NCBI RefSeq assembly: GCF_004001325.1
Contig: NZ_AP018722.1
Span: forward strand, 620,001 to 684,000
Length of the DNA stretch: 64,000 nucleotides
Direction: 5' to 3'
From: Thiomicrorhabdus aquaedulcis
Lineage (GTDB): Bacteria > Pseudomonadota > Gammaproteobacteria > Thiomicrospirales > Thiomicrospiraceae
In this document: positions 1-7,826 of the stretch, one piece after another
How positions within the stretch are numbered: the stretch's first letter is position 1
Layout: every line of letters starts with the position of its first letter
Notes under the pieces: generated by a model
Databases searched by the model: none
Seen by the model: the letters and a program-made list of their open reading frames with translations, nothing else
What the model was told of the DNA's origin: nothing
Made by a program: the position numbers and the translations under genes

Positions 1-673
1 TTTTAAAGCGACGGTATGTCACCAACATGGCTCCGGCGACCGGAACTGCCATGCTGATAAAGAACGCAAAGCGCCATAGGTTGTAGGCATGCAAGGTTGA
101 GCCAGAATAATCTAGGCTGTTGTTTTGCATGTACCAGGTTTTCCATAGCTCTGGGTGCAACATTTGCGAGGTTAAGCTGTGCATAATAAAACCCACTACC
201 AGCATTAACGCCAAGCTTAAAATCATCGACCAACGTGATTTTGGCGTAAGGGTTTTGTCTTTGTTTTTACTGTTTTGAAAGTAGTAAAAGTACATAGCCC
301 AGTAAGCCAAAATTAAGATGACAATAAATCCAATTACCCATTTTGCAGACAGTACGTTTGATGTGTACCAGTGTGGGTCGTACACCACTTGTACAAACAG
401 TAATGGGGCAACGCCGACCACAATGGCTACGGAGACAGACACTTTAGCAATTTCAAGCATCGCCGCGGCCAGTCTGCGCCAATAGGGGTTGTTGCTAAAT
501 GAGCCAAAAATAGTAATGGCCGATGTGCCTAACATGAGTTGTACAAATAGAATGTGTAAGGCAAAGGTAAGCACCCCTAAGCCTACAAATATAATGGGGT
601 AGGTGGGCACGCCTGCGGGGTTACGCAGGGCGTACATCATCTGGGTGACTTCTGCAATTTGTGCGGCATCCAT
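1..673 (-). CDS. bd-like oxidase companion membrane subunit (partial)
   Basis: This reading frame starts at ATG 673 on the minus strand and runs off the left edge, so the C-terminus is missing. About 224 residues are visible. They form a polytopic membrane protein with a helix containing TFALHILFVQ early on, then several further hydrophobic segments. The start overlaps the stop of the upstream oxidase gene by one base (TAATG), so the two are probably translationally coupled and form one complex. The conserved-looking His in the early helix, and the pairing with a CydA-like protein, suggest a CydA-like or CydB-position second subunit of an unusual cytochrome bd-type oxidase. The subunit assignment is inferred from context; the membrane nature is seen directly. 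Confidence 0.6.
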   Translation of the reverse strand, partial: MDAAQIAEVTQMMYALRNPAGVPTYPIIFVGLGVLTFALHILFVQLMLGTSAITIFGSFSNNPYWRRLAAAMLEIAKVSVSVAIVVGVAPLLFVQVVYDPHWYTSNVLSAKWVIGFIVILILAYWAMYFYYFQNSKNKDKTLTPKSRWSMILSLALMLVVGFIMHSLTSQMLHPELWKTWYMQNNSLDYSGSTLHAYNLWRFAFFISMAVPVAGAMLVTYRRFK

Positions 674-2130
674 TATTTGTTCTCCTGTAAAGAGGGTAGC
701 AGAGCAACGTTATCGTCGGCAACGGTTTTAACCAGCGCACGTTCACGATCGGCAATTTCACTTTGAATCGCTGCGGTAACTGCCGGTTGTCCACCTTGTT
801 TGTTTAGCACCAAGTAAGCTGATATGGATTGCACTTCGCTTTCAATCATCGGCATTTTAGGCATGTAGGCAATGTTGCCAGTGGTAAGGACACCGCGAAC
901 ATAGCTTTCCATGCGCTCTTGCGTAATGTCTTGCGGAAAGTAGCGATGCAGCGGACGAATCCCGGTTTCGCTGGGCGAATGGCAGTTTGAGCAATAGGTC
1001 ATGGCGATAAACTCTCCGGCTTGAATCTGATTGCCGGCGTTCACTTCTTTTAAGTGGTCAGGGGTAAACGGATGCGCTTTTAAAATGCCCACTTTTTCAA
1101 TAATAGGCAACTGCGATTTAATGTCCATACCCGGCACATCACGACCAATAACTTGGTTTGAATAGACGTATTGACCTGCTACCCAAGGTTTACGCATGGA
1201 TTCACGTGCGGTTTCTTCTGGCCATAAACCGGCCACCAAAAAAGTGACGGTCATAAAGCCGGCAAAACCCGCTACCAGCAGTTTGGGTTGCAGCATGGTA
1301 ATAATAAAATAAGACAGTGTACCGGCCAATACAATCAGAATGCTGGGGCCAAAATAGTCGGGCAGACGGTTTTCCATTACCAACAACGCTTGGCTAGGCA
1401 CCGAGGTTAAATACCATTGAAACAGTGCAGCACCCACAAGGGTTGAAATAATTCCCAACCAACCCAATTTACGGGTCATCTCTTTTTTAAAGGCGGGGTC
1501 TTTAATGCTGGCCACCACAATGCCGCCGACAATCGCGGTCATGGTAAACATAAAGGCCATGCGCATACCGGTTTGAATAAAGGTGTTGGTACCATAAAAA
1601 CCGTTTAAGTAGCCGCCATCTTCAAACCAAGCCTCTTTGCCGGGCATCATCATAAACGACAAAATACCCACAATAATGATCATGGTGGCCAACGAAGCTG
1701 CACCAAAAATAACGGAGATTTTCATGTGGGTTTTTTTGTCTACTTTGCCTACCAAGTAGACAATCATGTAAACCCCAACCACCTCAATGACAAAGAACAC
1801 CCATTCGGTCGCCCATTTCCACACAAACGAGTGAATGAGTGCGCCAATGCCATTAGGGCTGGCCACGGTGGTCGAATACCAAATACCCGGGCCAGTTATA
1901 GAGCCGGCGACATAAGTAAAGACCATTAAAAATAGTCCGTATTTTTTAACAAAGTCTAATAAATCGTCGCGGTCTTCTTTGTAGGCGCGATGCGATAAAT
2001 AGGCAAATAACAATGCCGCACCCACAGAGGTGTGCGAGGCCAGTACGTGAAACGTGGCAATAATTCCGACCACCCAGCCAGAACCCACGCCGGGTTCGTA
2101 CCAAGTAGGATAGAGGCTTATTAAGTCCAT
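673..2130 (-). CDS. cytochrome bd-like oxidase subunit I with C-terminal cytochrome c domain
   Basis: The 485-residue protein has a CydA-like membrane part (about residues 15-300, roughly eight helices). It carries His28 and His33 in the first helix and the paired glutamates Glu109 and Glu116 in TEWVFFVIE, which match the acidic pair of CydA helix III. A periplasmic C-terminal domain follows with one haem-c site, CSNCH at 380-384, and a candidate Met ligand in YMPKMP near 423-426. Ordinary quinol-oxidising CydA proteins have no haem-c domain, so cytochrome c may be donor or internal relay here. It is probably a terminal oxidase in the inner membrane. Alternatives are a non-oxygen reductase of the same superfamily. 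The downstream gene overlaps it. Confidence 0.75.
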   Translation of the reverse strand: MDLISLYPTWYEPGVGSGWVVGIIATFHVLASHTSVGAALLFAYLSHRAYKEDRDDLLDFVKKYGLFLMVFTYVAGSITGPGIWYSTTVASPNGIGALIHSFVWKWATEWVFFVIEVVGVYMIVYLVGKVDKKTHMKISVIFGAASLATMIIIVGILSFMMMPGKEAWFEDGGYLNGFYGTNTFIQTGMRMAFMFTMTAIVGGIVVASIKDPAFKKEMTRKLGWLGIISTLVGAALFQWYLTSVPSQALLVMENRLPDYFGPSILIVLAGTLSYFIITMLQPKLLVAGFAGFMTVTFLVAGLWPEETARESMRKPWVAGQYVYSNQVIGRDVPGMDIKSQLPIIEKVGILKAHPFTPDHLKEVNAGNQIQAGEFIAMTYCSNCHSPSETGIRPLHRYFPQDITQERMESYVRGVLTTGNIAYMPKMPMIESEVQSISAYLVLNKQGGQPAVTAAIQSEIADRERALVKTVADDNVALLPSLQENK

Positions 2131-2164
2131 GAGAATTTCCTTACTATAAGTATTGTTTATGTAG

Positions 2165-2181
2165 CATAAGTTAAACTTATG
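2165..2181. promoter_or_regulatory. Candidate operator upstream of the oxidase operon
   Basis: CATAAGTTAAACTTATG has perfect 8-base arms around one central base and lies 35 bases upstream of the oxidase start codon. A second AACTTATG half site sits at 2251-2258. The size suits a dimeric regulator site, for example a redox or oxygen regulator, but I do not recognise the regulator. Confidence 0.4.
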
Positions 2182-2463
2182 TTTGACGATATTTTAGGGA
2201 ATTGCATTAGAAATGGTATTTAAAAAATTTTATTGATGGGGCTATAGTAAAACTTATGAGTGCAAAAATTTTACGATAATCTATTTAAATGCGTAATATA
2301 ACGCACACAATAGACGTTGATTATGAAGAAATGATGAATTAACCAGGCCTGGCTGATTTAAAACAAGGGTTTTTAGGCTTTTTTGTGGAGTTTGCAGAGT
2401 ATTGAAATAACCTTGAGCGGTTTGTCTGCGGTGGTTTTAGTGATAAATCGTGGGTTAATACAG

Positions 2464-2497
2464 CGGTTTAACGTTTATAAATAGAGACGTTAAACCG
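2464..2497. repeat. Inverted repeat downstream of the methyltransferase gene
   Basis: Arms CGGTTTAACGT and ACGTTAAACCG are perfect over 11 bases with a 12-base loop. It may cap the minus-strand transcript of the methyltransferase gene, but no T-run follows. Confidence 0.4.
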
Positions 2498-2552
2498 TAA
2501 TGTTGCGACAGTGACTGCCGTGATTACCCTAATTACAACATGGCGGGCGTTG

Positions 2553-3200
2553 TTAAAACGTAAACTTGGGTTTGGCGTGCGCATTCACCAAAGGGGTTAA
2601 ATCGGTTTCAAATAAAAACTCAGTTTCCCATTCGCTTTCGCTAATACGGGTAATTAATTGCGCGCTCATGGCAGGCGCTTGACCTACTACAACCGCTAAA
2701 CGACCACCCAAATTTAGTTTTTCTTTGTAGGTTTGCGGTACCGCGTCAACCGAGCCGGTGAGCACAATCACGTCGTACATTTGCTCATCTGGCCAATCAA
2801 GACTGCCATCGCCTTCTTTAAATTCAATATTTTTAAAGCTGGTTAAGCGATTTTTAACAATGGCTTGTAAATCGGGGTACAGCTCAACCGTGGTAACGTG
2901 CTGGCCTAAACTGGCCATTAACGCGGTTAAGTAGCCGCTGCCGGTGCCAATTTCGAGCACGTTGTCTTGGCTGTCTATGTCCAGCGCTTGCAGTAACCGC
3001 GCTTCTACTTTGGGCGACATCATGCTTTGGCCATGCGCTAAAGGCAGTTCAATGTCGGCGTAAGCCAACGCCTCGTTACATTCTTCTACAAACAAATGGC
3101 GGGGCAAGTCCATTAGTAAATCCAAAATCTTAGGGTCAAGTACATCCCATGGACGAATTTGTTGTTCTACCATGAAAAAACGCGCTTGCTCTAAATTCAT
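2553..3200 (-). CDS. Protein-L-isoaspartate O-methyltransferase family protein
   Basis: The 215-residue protein belongs to the PCMT family, which uses S-adenosylmethionine to methylate and so repair isoaspartyl residues. The SAM-binding motif I, VLEIGTGSGYLTA, is clear, followed by the motif II region EGDGSLDWP. ATG 3200 is chosen because AAGGAAC precedes it at suitable spacing; a longer in-frame start at 3257 has no such site. Members of this branch in proteobacteria are often only Pcm-like, and the substrate may differ from that of E. coli Pcm. It is monocistronic, with the oxidase operon further downstream after a 422-base gap. Confidence 0.8.
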   Translation of the reverse strand: MNLEQARFFMVEQQIRPWDVLDPKILDLLMDLPRHLFVEECNEALAYADIELPLAHGQSMMSPKVEARLLQALDIDSQDNVLEIGTGSGYLTALMASLGQHVTTVELYPDLQAIVKNRLTSFKNIEFKEGDGSLDWPDEQMYDVIVLTGSVDAVPQTYKEKLNLGGRLAVVVGQAPAMSAQLITRISESEWETEFLFETDLTPLVNAHAKPKFTF

Positions 3201-3389
3201 AAAAAGTTCCTTAAAATGAGGTTTGGATAAAAGTTGGATAAAAGCGGATTGTGACAAGTGTGGCTTTCAAACACGTTATTATATCCAAAATTAATAGCAA
3301 GGCTAACCCGAATTTGTTAAGCCTGGGCGATAACCCCCAAAATGACGCATAAACTCTGCATAAACAACCTATAAAAAAGGGGCATTAAA

Positions 3390-4358
3390 TTGAACGCATT
3401 AACCCAATGGCTTAACACGCACATTGCCCCCGATAAGCAAGGTGAGTTTGCTCATGTAACGCAATGCCAAGCGATTCCTCAGGCCTTTGAAGACAGTACG
3501 CACAGCCTTTGGGCGCTTTACAGCCAGTCGTTAAATAAAGCTTATGTGTTAAAACTGTGCCGAGCGCAAGATTTAAAAAATTCGGTTTTTTGGAACGGCA
3601 TGCATGGCTTATTTGGGCTAAATTTACCCCAACAGTTGGCAACTTTTAAGCACACTTATAAAGACATGGCGCGCTGGGGTTTGCTGAAAGTTCCGGTGTT
3701 GCACGCTTGCGGTAATGAACAAGCGCCTTTTGCCGGGTTTTTGCTAACCGAACGCATGCAAGGCAACGCGCTGCAAGCGCATCACGTCACAGCGCTTATG
3801 GTTGAGCAGTTGGCGCAGCATTTAGCGCAGTTGCATTTGCACACTCAGCGGAATTTTGGGGCGTTACATTTAGCCAATAACCAGGATGACAACGATAGCA
3901 AGGATAATAATGCGCTGGCCTGGCCTGGTCAGTTGTTTAATACCGTGCAAAACTTGCTAAGTGACGATGCGCAAGAACGTGCTGTGTGGTTGGCATTGCA
4001 AGCCAATTTGGCGCAGTTAAATGAATCGGTTTTTGTGCCGCTAATGGTGGATTTACGTTGGGATCAGTTTTTACAGCAAAACGGCCAGTTAACAGGCCTG
4101 GTTGATTTGGATGCGATGGTGTGGGCACCCAAAACCCTAGAGCTGGTGATGCTGGAATACCTGCTTACCCCTGCGCACGCTAAGGTGTTTATGCAGCACT
4201 ACGGCCAAGTACACGATGTGCCCAATTTACAAAAGGTAAGGGGGTTGTATCGGTTTTTGCTGTACAAAATGCAGGTGTTAGGCTCGTGCAATTTACACGA
4301 TTGGATGGCGCACCCGCACGTATTTGAGGTGTTTGATGCGTTTGACGTGCATGAGTGA
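3390..4358 (+). CDS. APH/choline-kinase-fold phosphotransferase, possible thiamine kinase
   Basis: The protein has 322 residues. Start is TTG 3390, preceded by AAGGGG about eight bases upstream. The fold signs are a C-terminal MVDLRWDQF segment at the place of the catalytic loop and LVDLDAMVW at the place of the metal-binding DFD-type motif. The catalytic loop lacks the usual His. Long Gln/His-rich stretches lie in the middle. The gene converges on a riboswitch-controlled thiamine-uptake set, ending 31 bases from the PnuC-family carrier gene. E. coli thiamine kinase ThiK is in this same fold family, so thiamine phosphorylation is a reasonable guess. The substrate is not shown by the sequence. 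A one-mismatch copy of the ACCAGGCCTGGT motif lies at 4091-4102. Confidence 0.55.
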   Translation: MNALTQWLNTHIAPDKQGEFAHVTQCQAIPQAFEDSTHSLWALYSQSLNKAYVLKLCRAQDLKNSVFWNGMHGLFGLNLPQQLATFKHTYKDMARWGLLKVPVLHACGNEQAPFAGFLLTERMQGNALQAHHVTALMVEQLAQHLAQLHLHTQRNFGALHLANNQDDNDSKDNNALAWPGQLFNTVQNLLSDDAQERAVWLALQANLAQLNESVFVPLMVDLRWDQFLQQNGQLTGLVDLDAMVWAPKTLELVMLEYLLTPAHAKVFMQHYGQVHDVPNLQKVRGLYRFLLYKMQVLGSCNLHDWMAHPHVFEVFDAFDVHE

Positions 4359-4388
4359 GGTGGGTTGCGTGCTTGCAACGACGGCGGG

Positions 4389-5072
4389 TTAATTGGTTTT
4401 GGAGTGTTTTTTGTAGAGGTTTTTCCAATGCAAATAACCGTACACGGCCAACGCTAAATAAACGCTAAACATCACAATAGTAACGTAGTAACCGGTTTGC
4501 CAATACAGTGCAATGGCGGCCGAATCAATTATTATCCAATATAACCAGTTTTCGAGTACTTTACGCGCCATTAACACGGTGTTCATTACAGAGAATACCG
4601 TAACGGTGGCGTCTAAATAAGGCAAACGCACGTTTTCAAATGTGGCTAAATACCCACCAATCCCCACGCTTAACAGCACGCCCACACATACAAACGCAAC
4701 ATGAAACGGCCACGAGCGGGTTGAAATAACCAAGTTTGTTTGCGCAGGGGGTGATTGAAGCGATGTGACCGACGCTTGCGGTAATGGTGAATTTGCCGTG
4801 CGGGGTTTATGACCGCGCCAAATAATAAAACCGTACACCGCCATAATAAGGTAATACGCGTTAAGCAACGCTTGCATTGGCAGCAGGCCTGACCAAAACA
4901 GCCAGGTGTAAATCGCCGTGCTAATAAACGCCGCCGGCCAACACCAAATGGATTCTTTGGCGGCTAGAATAACGTACAGAATCCCCAAGCCTGCGGCCAA
5001 CCATTCCCAGCCAGATTGCGCGGCAAGAGTGGCTAGTAAGTTGTTAAATACGCCATCAGTTGCAAGCATCAA
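4389..5072 (-). CDS. pnuT: PnuC-family vitamin transporter, probably thiamine (PnuT)
   Basis: The 227-residue inner-membrane protein has about seven helices and the PnuC signature ENWLYWIIIDSAAIALYW near the C-terminus. An unusually long Pro/Ser-rich loop (about residues 94-116) separates the halves. PnuC carriers allow facilitated diffusion of a vitamin, trapped inside by phosphorylation. Because it is the last gene of a TPP-riboswitch operon behind an outer-membrane receptor, the substrate is inferred to be thiamine rather than nicotinamide riboside. Its start overlaps the end of the preceding gene by 17 bases. No thiamine kinase lies in the same operon; the convergent APH-like gene is a candidate. 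Confidence 0.8.
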   Translation of the reverse strand: MMLATDGVFNNLLATLAAQSGWEWLAAGLGILYVILAAKESIWCWPAAFISTAIYTWLFWSGLLPMQALLNAYYLIMAVYGFIIWRGHKPRTANSPLPQASVTSLQSPPAQTNLVISTRSWPFHVAFVCVGVLLSVGIGGYLATFENVRLPYLDATVTVFSVMNTVLMARKVLENWLYWIIIDSAAIALYWQTGYYVTIVMFSVYLALAVYGYLHWKNLYKKHSKTN

Positions 5073-5325
5073 TTACGGCTTTTTCGCGGTCTGTGCCAAT
5101 CAGTTTTATCACAAACACCGTTTGAGGTATCTGTTCTAAAACACTCAAAATCTCTGCATTAAGCGTGGTCATTACATCCACATAGTTACCATAAATATGG
5201 GTAGACATACTGTTGCGCTGCACGCTCACCAAAGGGTGACTTTCTAAACGGTCAATAAACGCAATAATGGGTTGGCAATATTGCTCTGTAAGCGGGTACA
5301 TACTGATGTCGACAGAAATTTTCAT
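5056..5325 (-). CDS. Thiamine-binding protein, YkoF/MTH1187-like
   Basis: This 89-residue protein starts MKISVDISMYPL and contains STHIYGNYVDVM. That pattern fits the small ferredoxin-like thiamine-binding family related to YkoF and MTH1187. There is no signal peptide, so it is probably cytoplasmic. It sits between the TonB receptor and the PnuT-like carrier in the TPP-controlled operon and may buffer or deliver thiamine or its HMP moiety. The position in the operon supports the binding role more than any single residue does. Confidence 0.7.
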   Translation of the reverse strand: MKISVDISMYPLTEQYCQPIIAFIDRLESHPLVSVQRNSMSTHIYGNYVDVMTTLNAEILSVLEQIPQTVFVIKLIGTDREKAVIDACN

Positions 5326-5373
5326 AGATTTTCTCGTTTATATATTGAGTGGTTTGTTTGCGGTAAGCACATG

Positions 5374-7449
5374 TTAAAAGTACACGCGAGCCGTAACACC
5401 GACTTGCCTTGGGTCGCCTAGGCGATTGTATTCAGAAGGGTTAGTATAGGGCGCATTAAAGTCAAAATAAAAACCGCGGGTTGCGTAGGTTTCGTCAGTA
5501 AGGTTTTTGCCCCATACGTATACTTCGTAGTCTTTGGTTTCATAGCCTAAGCGTGCATTAATTAAGCGATAGGCATCCGATTGAATATTGTGGGTATTGT
5601 CAAAATAAAAACTATCAACACCTGTTACATCGGCTTGGGCAAAGTAACCTAATGCGTGGCGGTATTTTGCACCTACGTTAAGTTGATAGCTTGGCGCATG
5701 CGCCGCCTCACGGCCGCTAATGGTAAACCCTGAGTTTAGAGGAGTTCCGTTAACTTGAGTTTGCATTAAGCCTAAGCTACCAAACACCGTAAGCGAACGG
5801 TGCGCTCGCCATGAAAAATCACCTTCTAAGCCATAGCTGTTTGCGGAGTCAAAGTTTTCGGTGTAAAAAACATAATTGGTAAACGAAGATGGGTCATAGG
5901 TATAACCGTCCAGCTGTGGATTGCTTCTGTCCATGTAAAATGCGGTAATATTGGTTTTTAAGCCTAATGAGGCAAAGTCTGATTTTAAGCCCAGTTCATA
6001 GTTGAGTAACGTTTCTGCATCAAAGCGTAGATATTCATTTGATGTGCCAGACGGTTGGCCGGGATTGAAGCCGCCGGCTTTATAGCCGCGAGTGATGCCG
6101 GTAAACGCAGTATGGGTGGCGTTGTATTTATAACTGTAACTTACGTTTGCGCCCCATAAGGTTTCTTCAGGGGTGTAATTTTCGTTGTTGCTGTTGCTAA
6201 ATTGACTGGTGTTTTGTTCAATCCGCAACCCGCCTGTTAAAGTGGCTTTGGGGGTCATTGCATAGTCTAACTGCCCAAAACCAGCGACTTTTTGCAAGCT
6301 AAACTCACTGCTTGATGTGGCGTAATACTCAGTATCGTTGGTTTCTTCAAGGTTTGAGCCATAAACGCCCATCAGCCAGTCGGTCGATTGTTTAAATAGT
6401 CGTGACGATTCGGTAGAGGTAAGCCTGATTTCTTGGCTTACGGTGCGTCGCATTTTGTCGTTGCGGTATGCACCGATTGAATCGGCTGTCCAGTCATCAT
6501 CGTAACTGTACACCATGTCCGAGTTTGCCAAGCTGGTTTTGCTGGTAAGAACGTAATCGGGGTTGGCAGTGGACACGACTTTTACCGAGCCAGCGTTAGA
6601 CAATTGAGTGTCTTTTCCGGGTTCGTTTGATAGAGTGGTAAAGCTGTTATCGCGTGCAAAGGCGTCGTAGCCATTGTTTAAATCGGCGTGAATCAGCGAC
6701 ACATCCACTAACGTATTTGGGTTTGGCGTTAAACGAAATTTGGCGCGCACATTAAGTTCGTCACGGCCGTTGGTGTCGGTTTTGTCTAACGTGTCGTTGG
6801 TTCTAAAACCGTCACTGCCGTGTTTAAATACCGAAATTCGGTATTGCGGAGCACCCTCTTTAGCGCTAAATGGTCCGCTGGTGACTAGGCCAAATTCTTT
6901 TAAATTGTCTTGTCCCAGGGTAAGTTCGGCCATGCCTTCTTCATGGGCGGTAGGGTCGTTGGTTTGAATGTTAACCAGCCCGCCAATGGCACTTTGGCCG
7001 TAACGGGTGTTTTGCGGGCCGCGTAAAACTTCGACTTGTTTAACGTCAAAAAGATTGCCGGTCATGCCAATGCCGCTAAAATCGATGTCGTCTATGGCAA
7101 AACCCACGCTGCTGTTGGGCGCGCCGGTGTATTCATCGCGTTCGCCCATGCCTCTAATTTGAATGTGACGCGCTCGTGAGCTTTGACCTGAATAGTTGAC
7201 GTTGGGGGTTTTTAATAACACGTCATCAAAATGCGTTGCACCTTGGTCTTGCAGGTCGGTTTGGGTGTAAACACTCACCGAAGCAGGCATGTCTTGTTGT
7301 GCAGTTTCGCGCAGGTCGGCACTTACGGTTACTTGGGGCAGTTGTTCTGCGGCGTAAAGTGGCGTGGCAAGTGCGCTTATAAAAACGCTGGTAGAGACGC
7401 TGGCAAGCGCTAGGCTAAGAGAGCTGAGTTTGGGGCGATGTGTTGGCAT
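5374..7449 (-). CDS. TonB-dependent outer-membrane receptor, probably for thiamine
   Basis: The 691-residue protein starts at ATG 7449, with AAAAGGA just upstream. An earlier in-frame start at 7551 adds a Cys-rich leader and is unlikely. A signal peptide covers about residues 1-33 (MPTHRPKLSSLSLALAS..., cleaved after LYAA). A plug domain follows with VEVLRGPQNTRYGQSAIGG near residue 130-150, then a long beta-barrel ending in the aromatic VTARVYF, typical of outer-membrane porin-like proteins. The gene is first in the TPP-riboswitch operon, so thiamine or a precursor is the likely ligand. Energy would come from TonB-ExbB-ExbD encoded elsewhere. Confidence 0.85.
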   Translation of the reverse strand: MPTHRPKLSSLSLALASVSTSVFISALATPLYAAEQLPQVTVSADLRETAQQDMPASVSVYTQTDLQDQGATHFDDVLLKTPNVNYSGQSSRARHIQIRGMGERDEYTGAPNSSVGFAIDDIDFSGIGMTGNLFDVKQVEVLRGPQNTRYGQSAIGGLVNIQTNDPTAHEEGMAELTLGQDNLKEFGLVTSGPFSAKEGAPQYRISVFKHGSDGFRTNDTLDKTDTNGRDELNVRAKFRLTPNPNTLVDVSLIHADLNNGYDAFARDNSFTTLSNEPGKDTQLSNAGSVKVVSTANPDYVLTSKTSLANSDMVYSYDDDWTADSIGAYRNDKMRRTVSQEIRLTSTESSRLFKQSTDWLMGVYGSNLEETNDTEYYATSSSEFSLQKVAGFGQLDYAMTPKATLTGGLRIEQNTSQFSNSNNENYTPEETLWGANVSYSYKYNATHTAFTGITRGYKAGGFNPGQPSGTSNEYLRFDAETLLNYELGLKSDFASLGLKTNITAFYMDRSNPQLDGYTYDPSSFTNYVFYTENFDSANSYGLEGDFSWRAHRSLTVFGSLGLMQTQVNGTPLNSGFTISGREAAHAPSYQLNVGAKYRHALGYFAQADVTGVDSFYFDNTHNIQSDAYRLINARLGYETKDYEVYVWGKNLTDETYATRGFYFDFNAPYTNPSEYNRLGDPRQVGVTARVYF

Positions 7450-7455
7450 GGTGGT

Positions 7456-7476
7456 TCCTTTTAATAAATAAAAGGA
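7456..7476 (-). promoter_or_regulatory. Shine-Dalgarno-sequestering hairpin of the riboswitch
   Basis: On the minus strand TCCTTTT (7476-7470) pairs with AAAAGGA (7462-7456), which is the ribosome-binding site of the TonB receptor. Next to the hairpin, CCTGTCC (7480-7474) is perfectly complementary to GGACAGG at the 3' edge of the aptamer (7601-7595), giving a mutually exclusive alternative. Confidence 0.5.
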
Positions 7477-7593
7477 CAGGTGCGCGCAACACAGGCAAAA
7501 TGAGCAAAAGGGACGGTTTATAATCGTTAATATTATTAGAGCAATATTCAACGGTTACGCATGACGTTAATGCACGTTTGATGATGAGCGTTA

Positions 7594-7692
7594 GCCTGTC
7601 CCTACGCCAGTATGATCTGGATCAGGTTCATAGGGTTTTTCAGTGTACTGAAATCTCAGGCCATCGTATCTTGATACTAAGCCGCCCCTAGG
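7594..7692 (-). ncRNA. TPP riboswitch (THI element)
   Basis: Read on the minus strand, the sequence shows the conserved TPP aptamer elements in order: GGGGCGGC, CTGAGA, ACCCTATGAACCTGATC and GGCGTAGGGACAGGC. A variable hairpin (P3 extension, TATCAAGATA) lies between the first two. GCCT and AGGC at the edges can form P1. The aptamer lies about 145 bases upstream of the TonB receptor start, and the operon encodes uptake only, not synthesis. The expected logic is that TPP turns the operon off. Confidence 0.95.
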
Positions 7693-7826
7693 CGTTGTAA
7701 ATTTTGCATTATTCTATCGTATTGCCCGGCCAGTTTTCATTTAAAATTAACTGCTTGGTCAAAAAGTCTTGTTGTTACGCAGCAATTTAATGAGTTAAAT
7801 TAAGTGAGTAATTAGAGTAAATACTT

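Larger units (their letters stand above)
2131..2552. other. Intergenic region upstream of the oxidase operon
   Basis: This 422-base gap between two minus-strand genes holds no convincing gene. It contains an inverted repeat at 2165-2181, a related AACTTATG half site at 2251-2258, an 11/12 copy of the genome-wide palindrome at 2342-2353, and a perfect 11-base inverted repeat (arms 2464-2474 and 2487-2497). The last lies downstream of the methyltransferase gene and has no T-run, so a terminator role is uncertain. Confidence 0.6.

Noticed and set aside
3-233. Short minus-strand reading frame
   Set aside because: It lies in another frame of the truncated oxidase partner, whose hydrophobic frame continues from ATG 673 to the edge.
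3481-3488. Other AGGCCT sites counted as motif copies
   Set aside because: Sites such as 3481 and several GAGGCCTT sites match only the six-base centre and lack the flanking CC/GG, as expected by chance.
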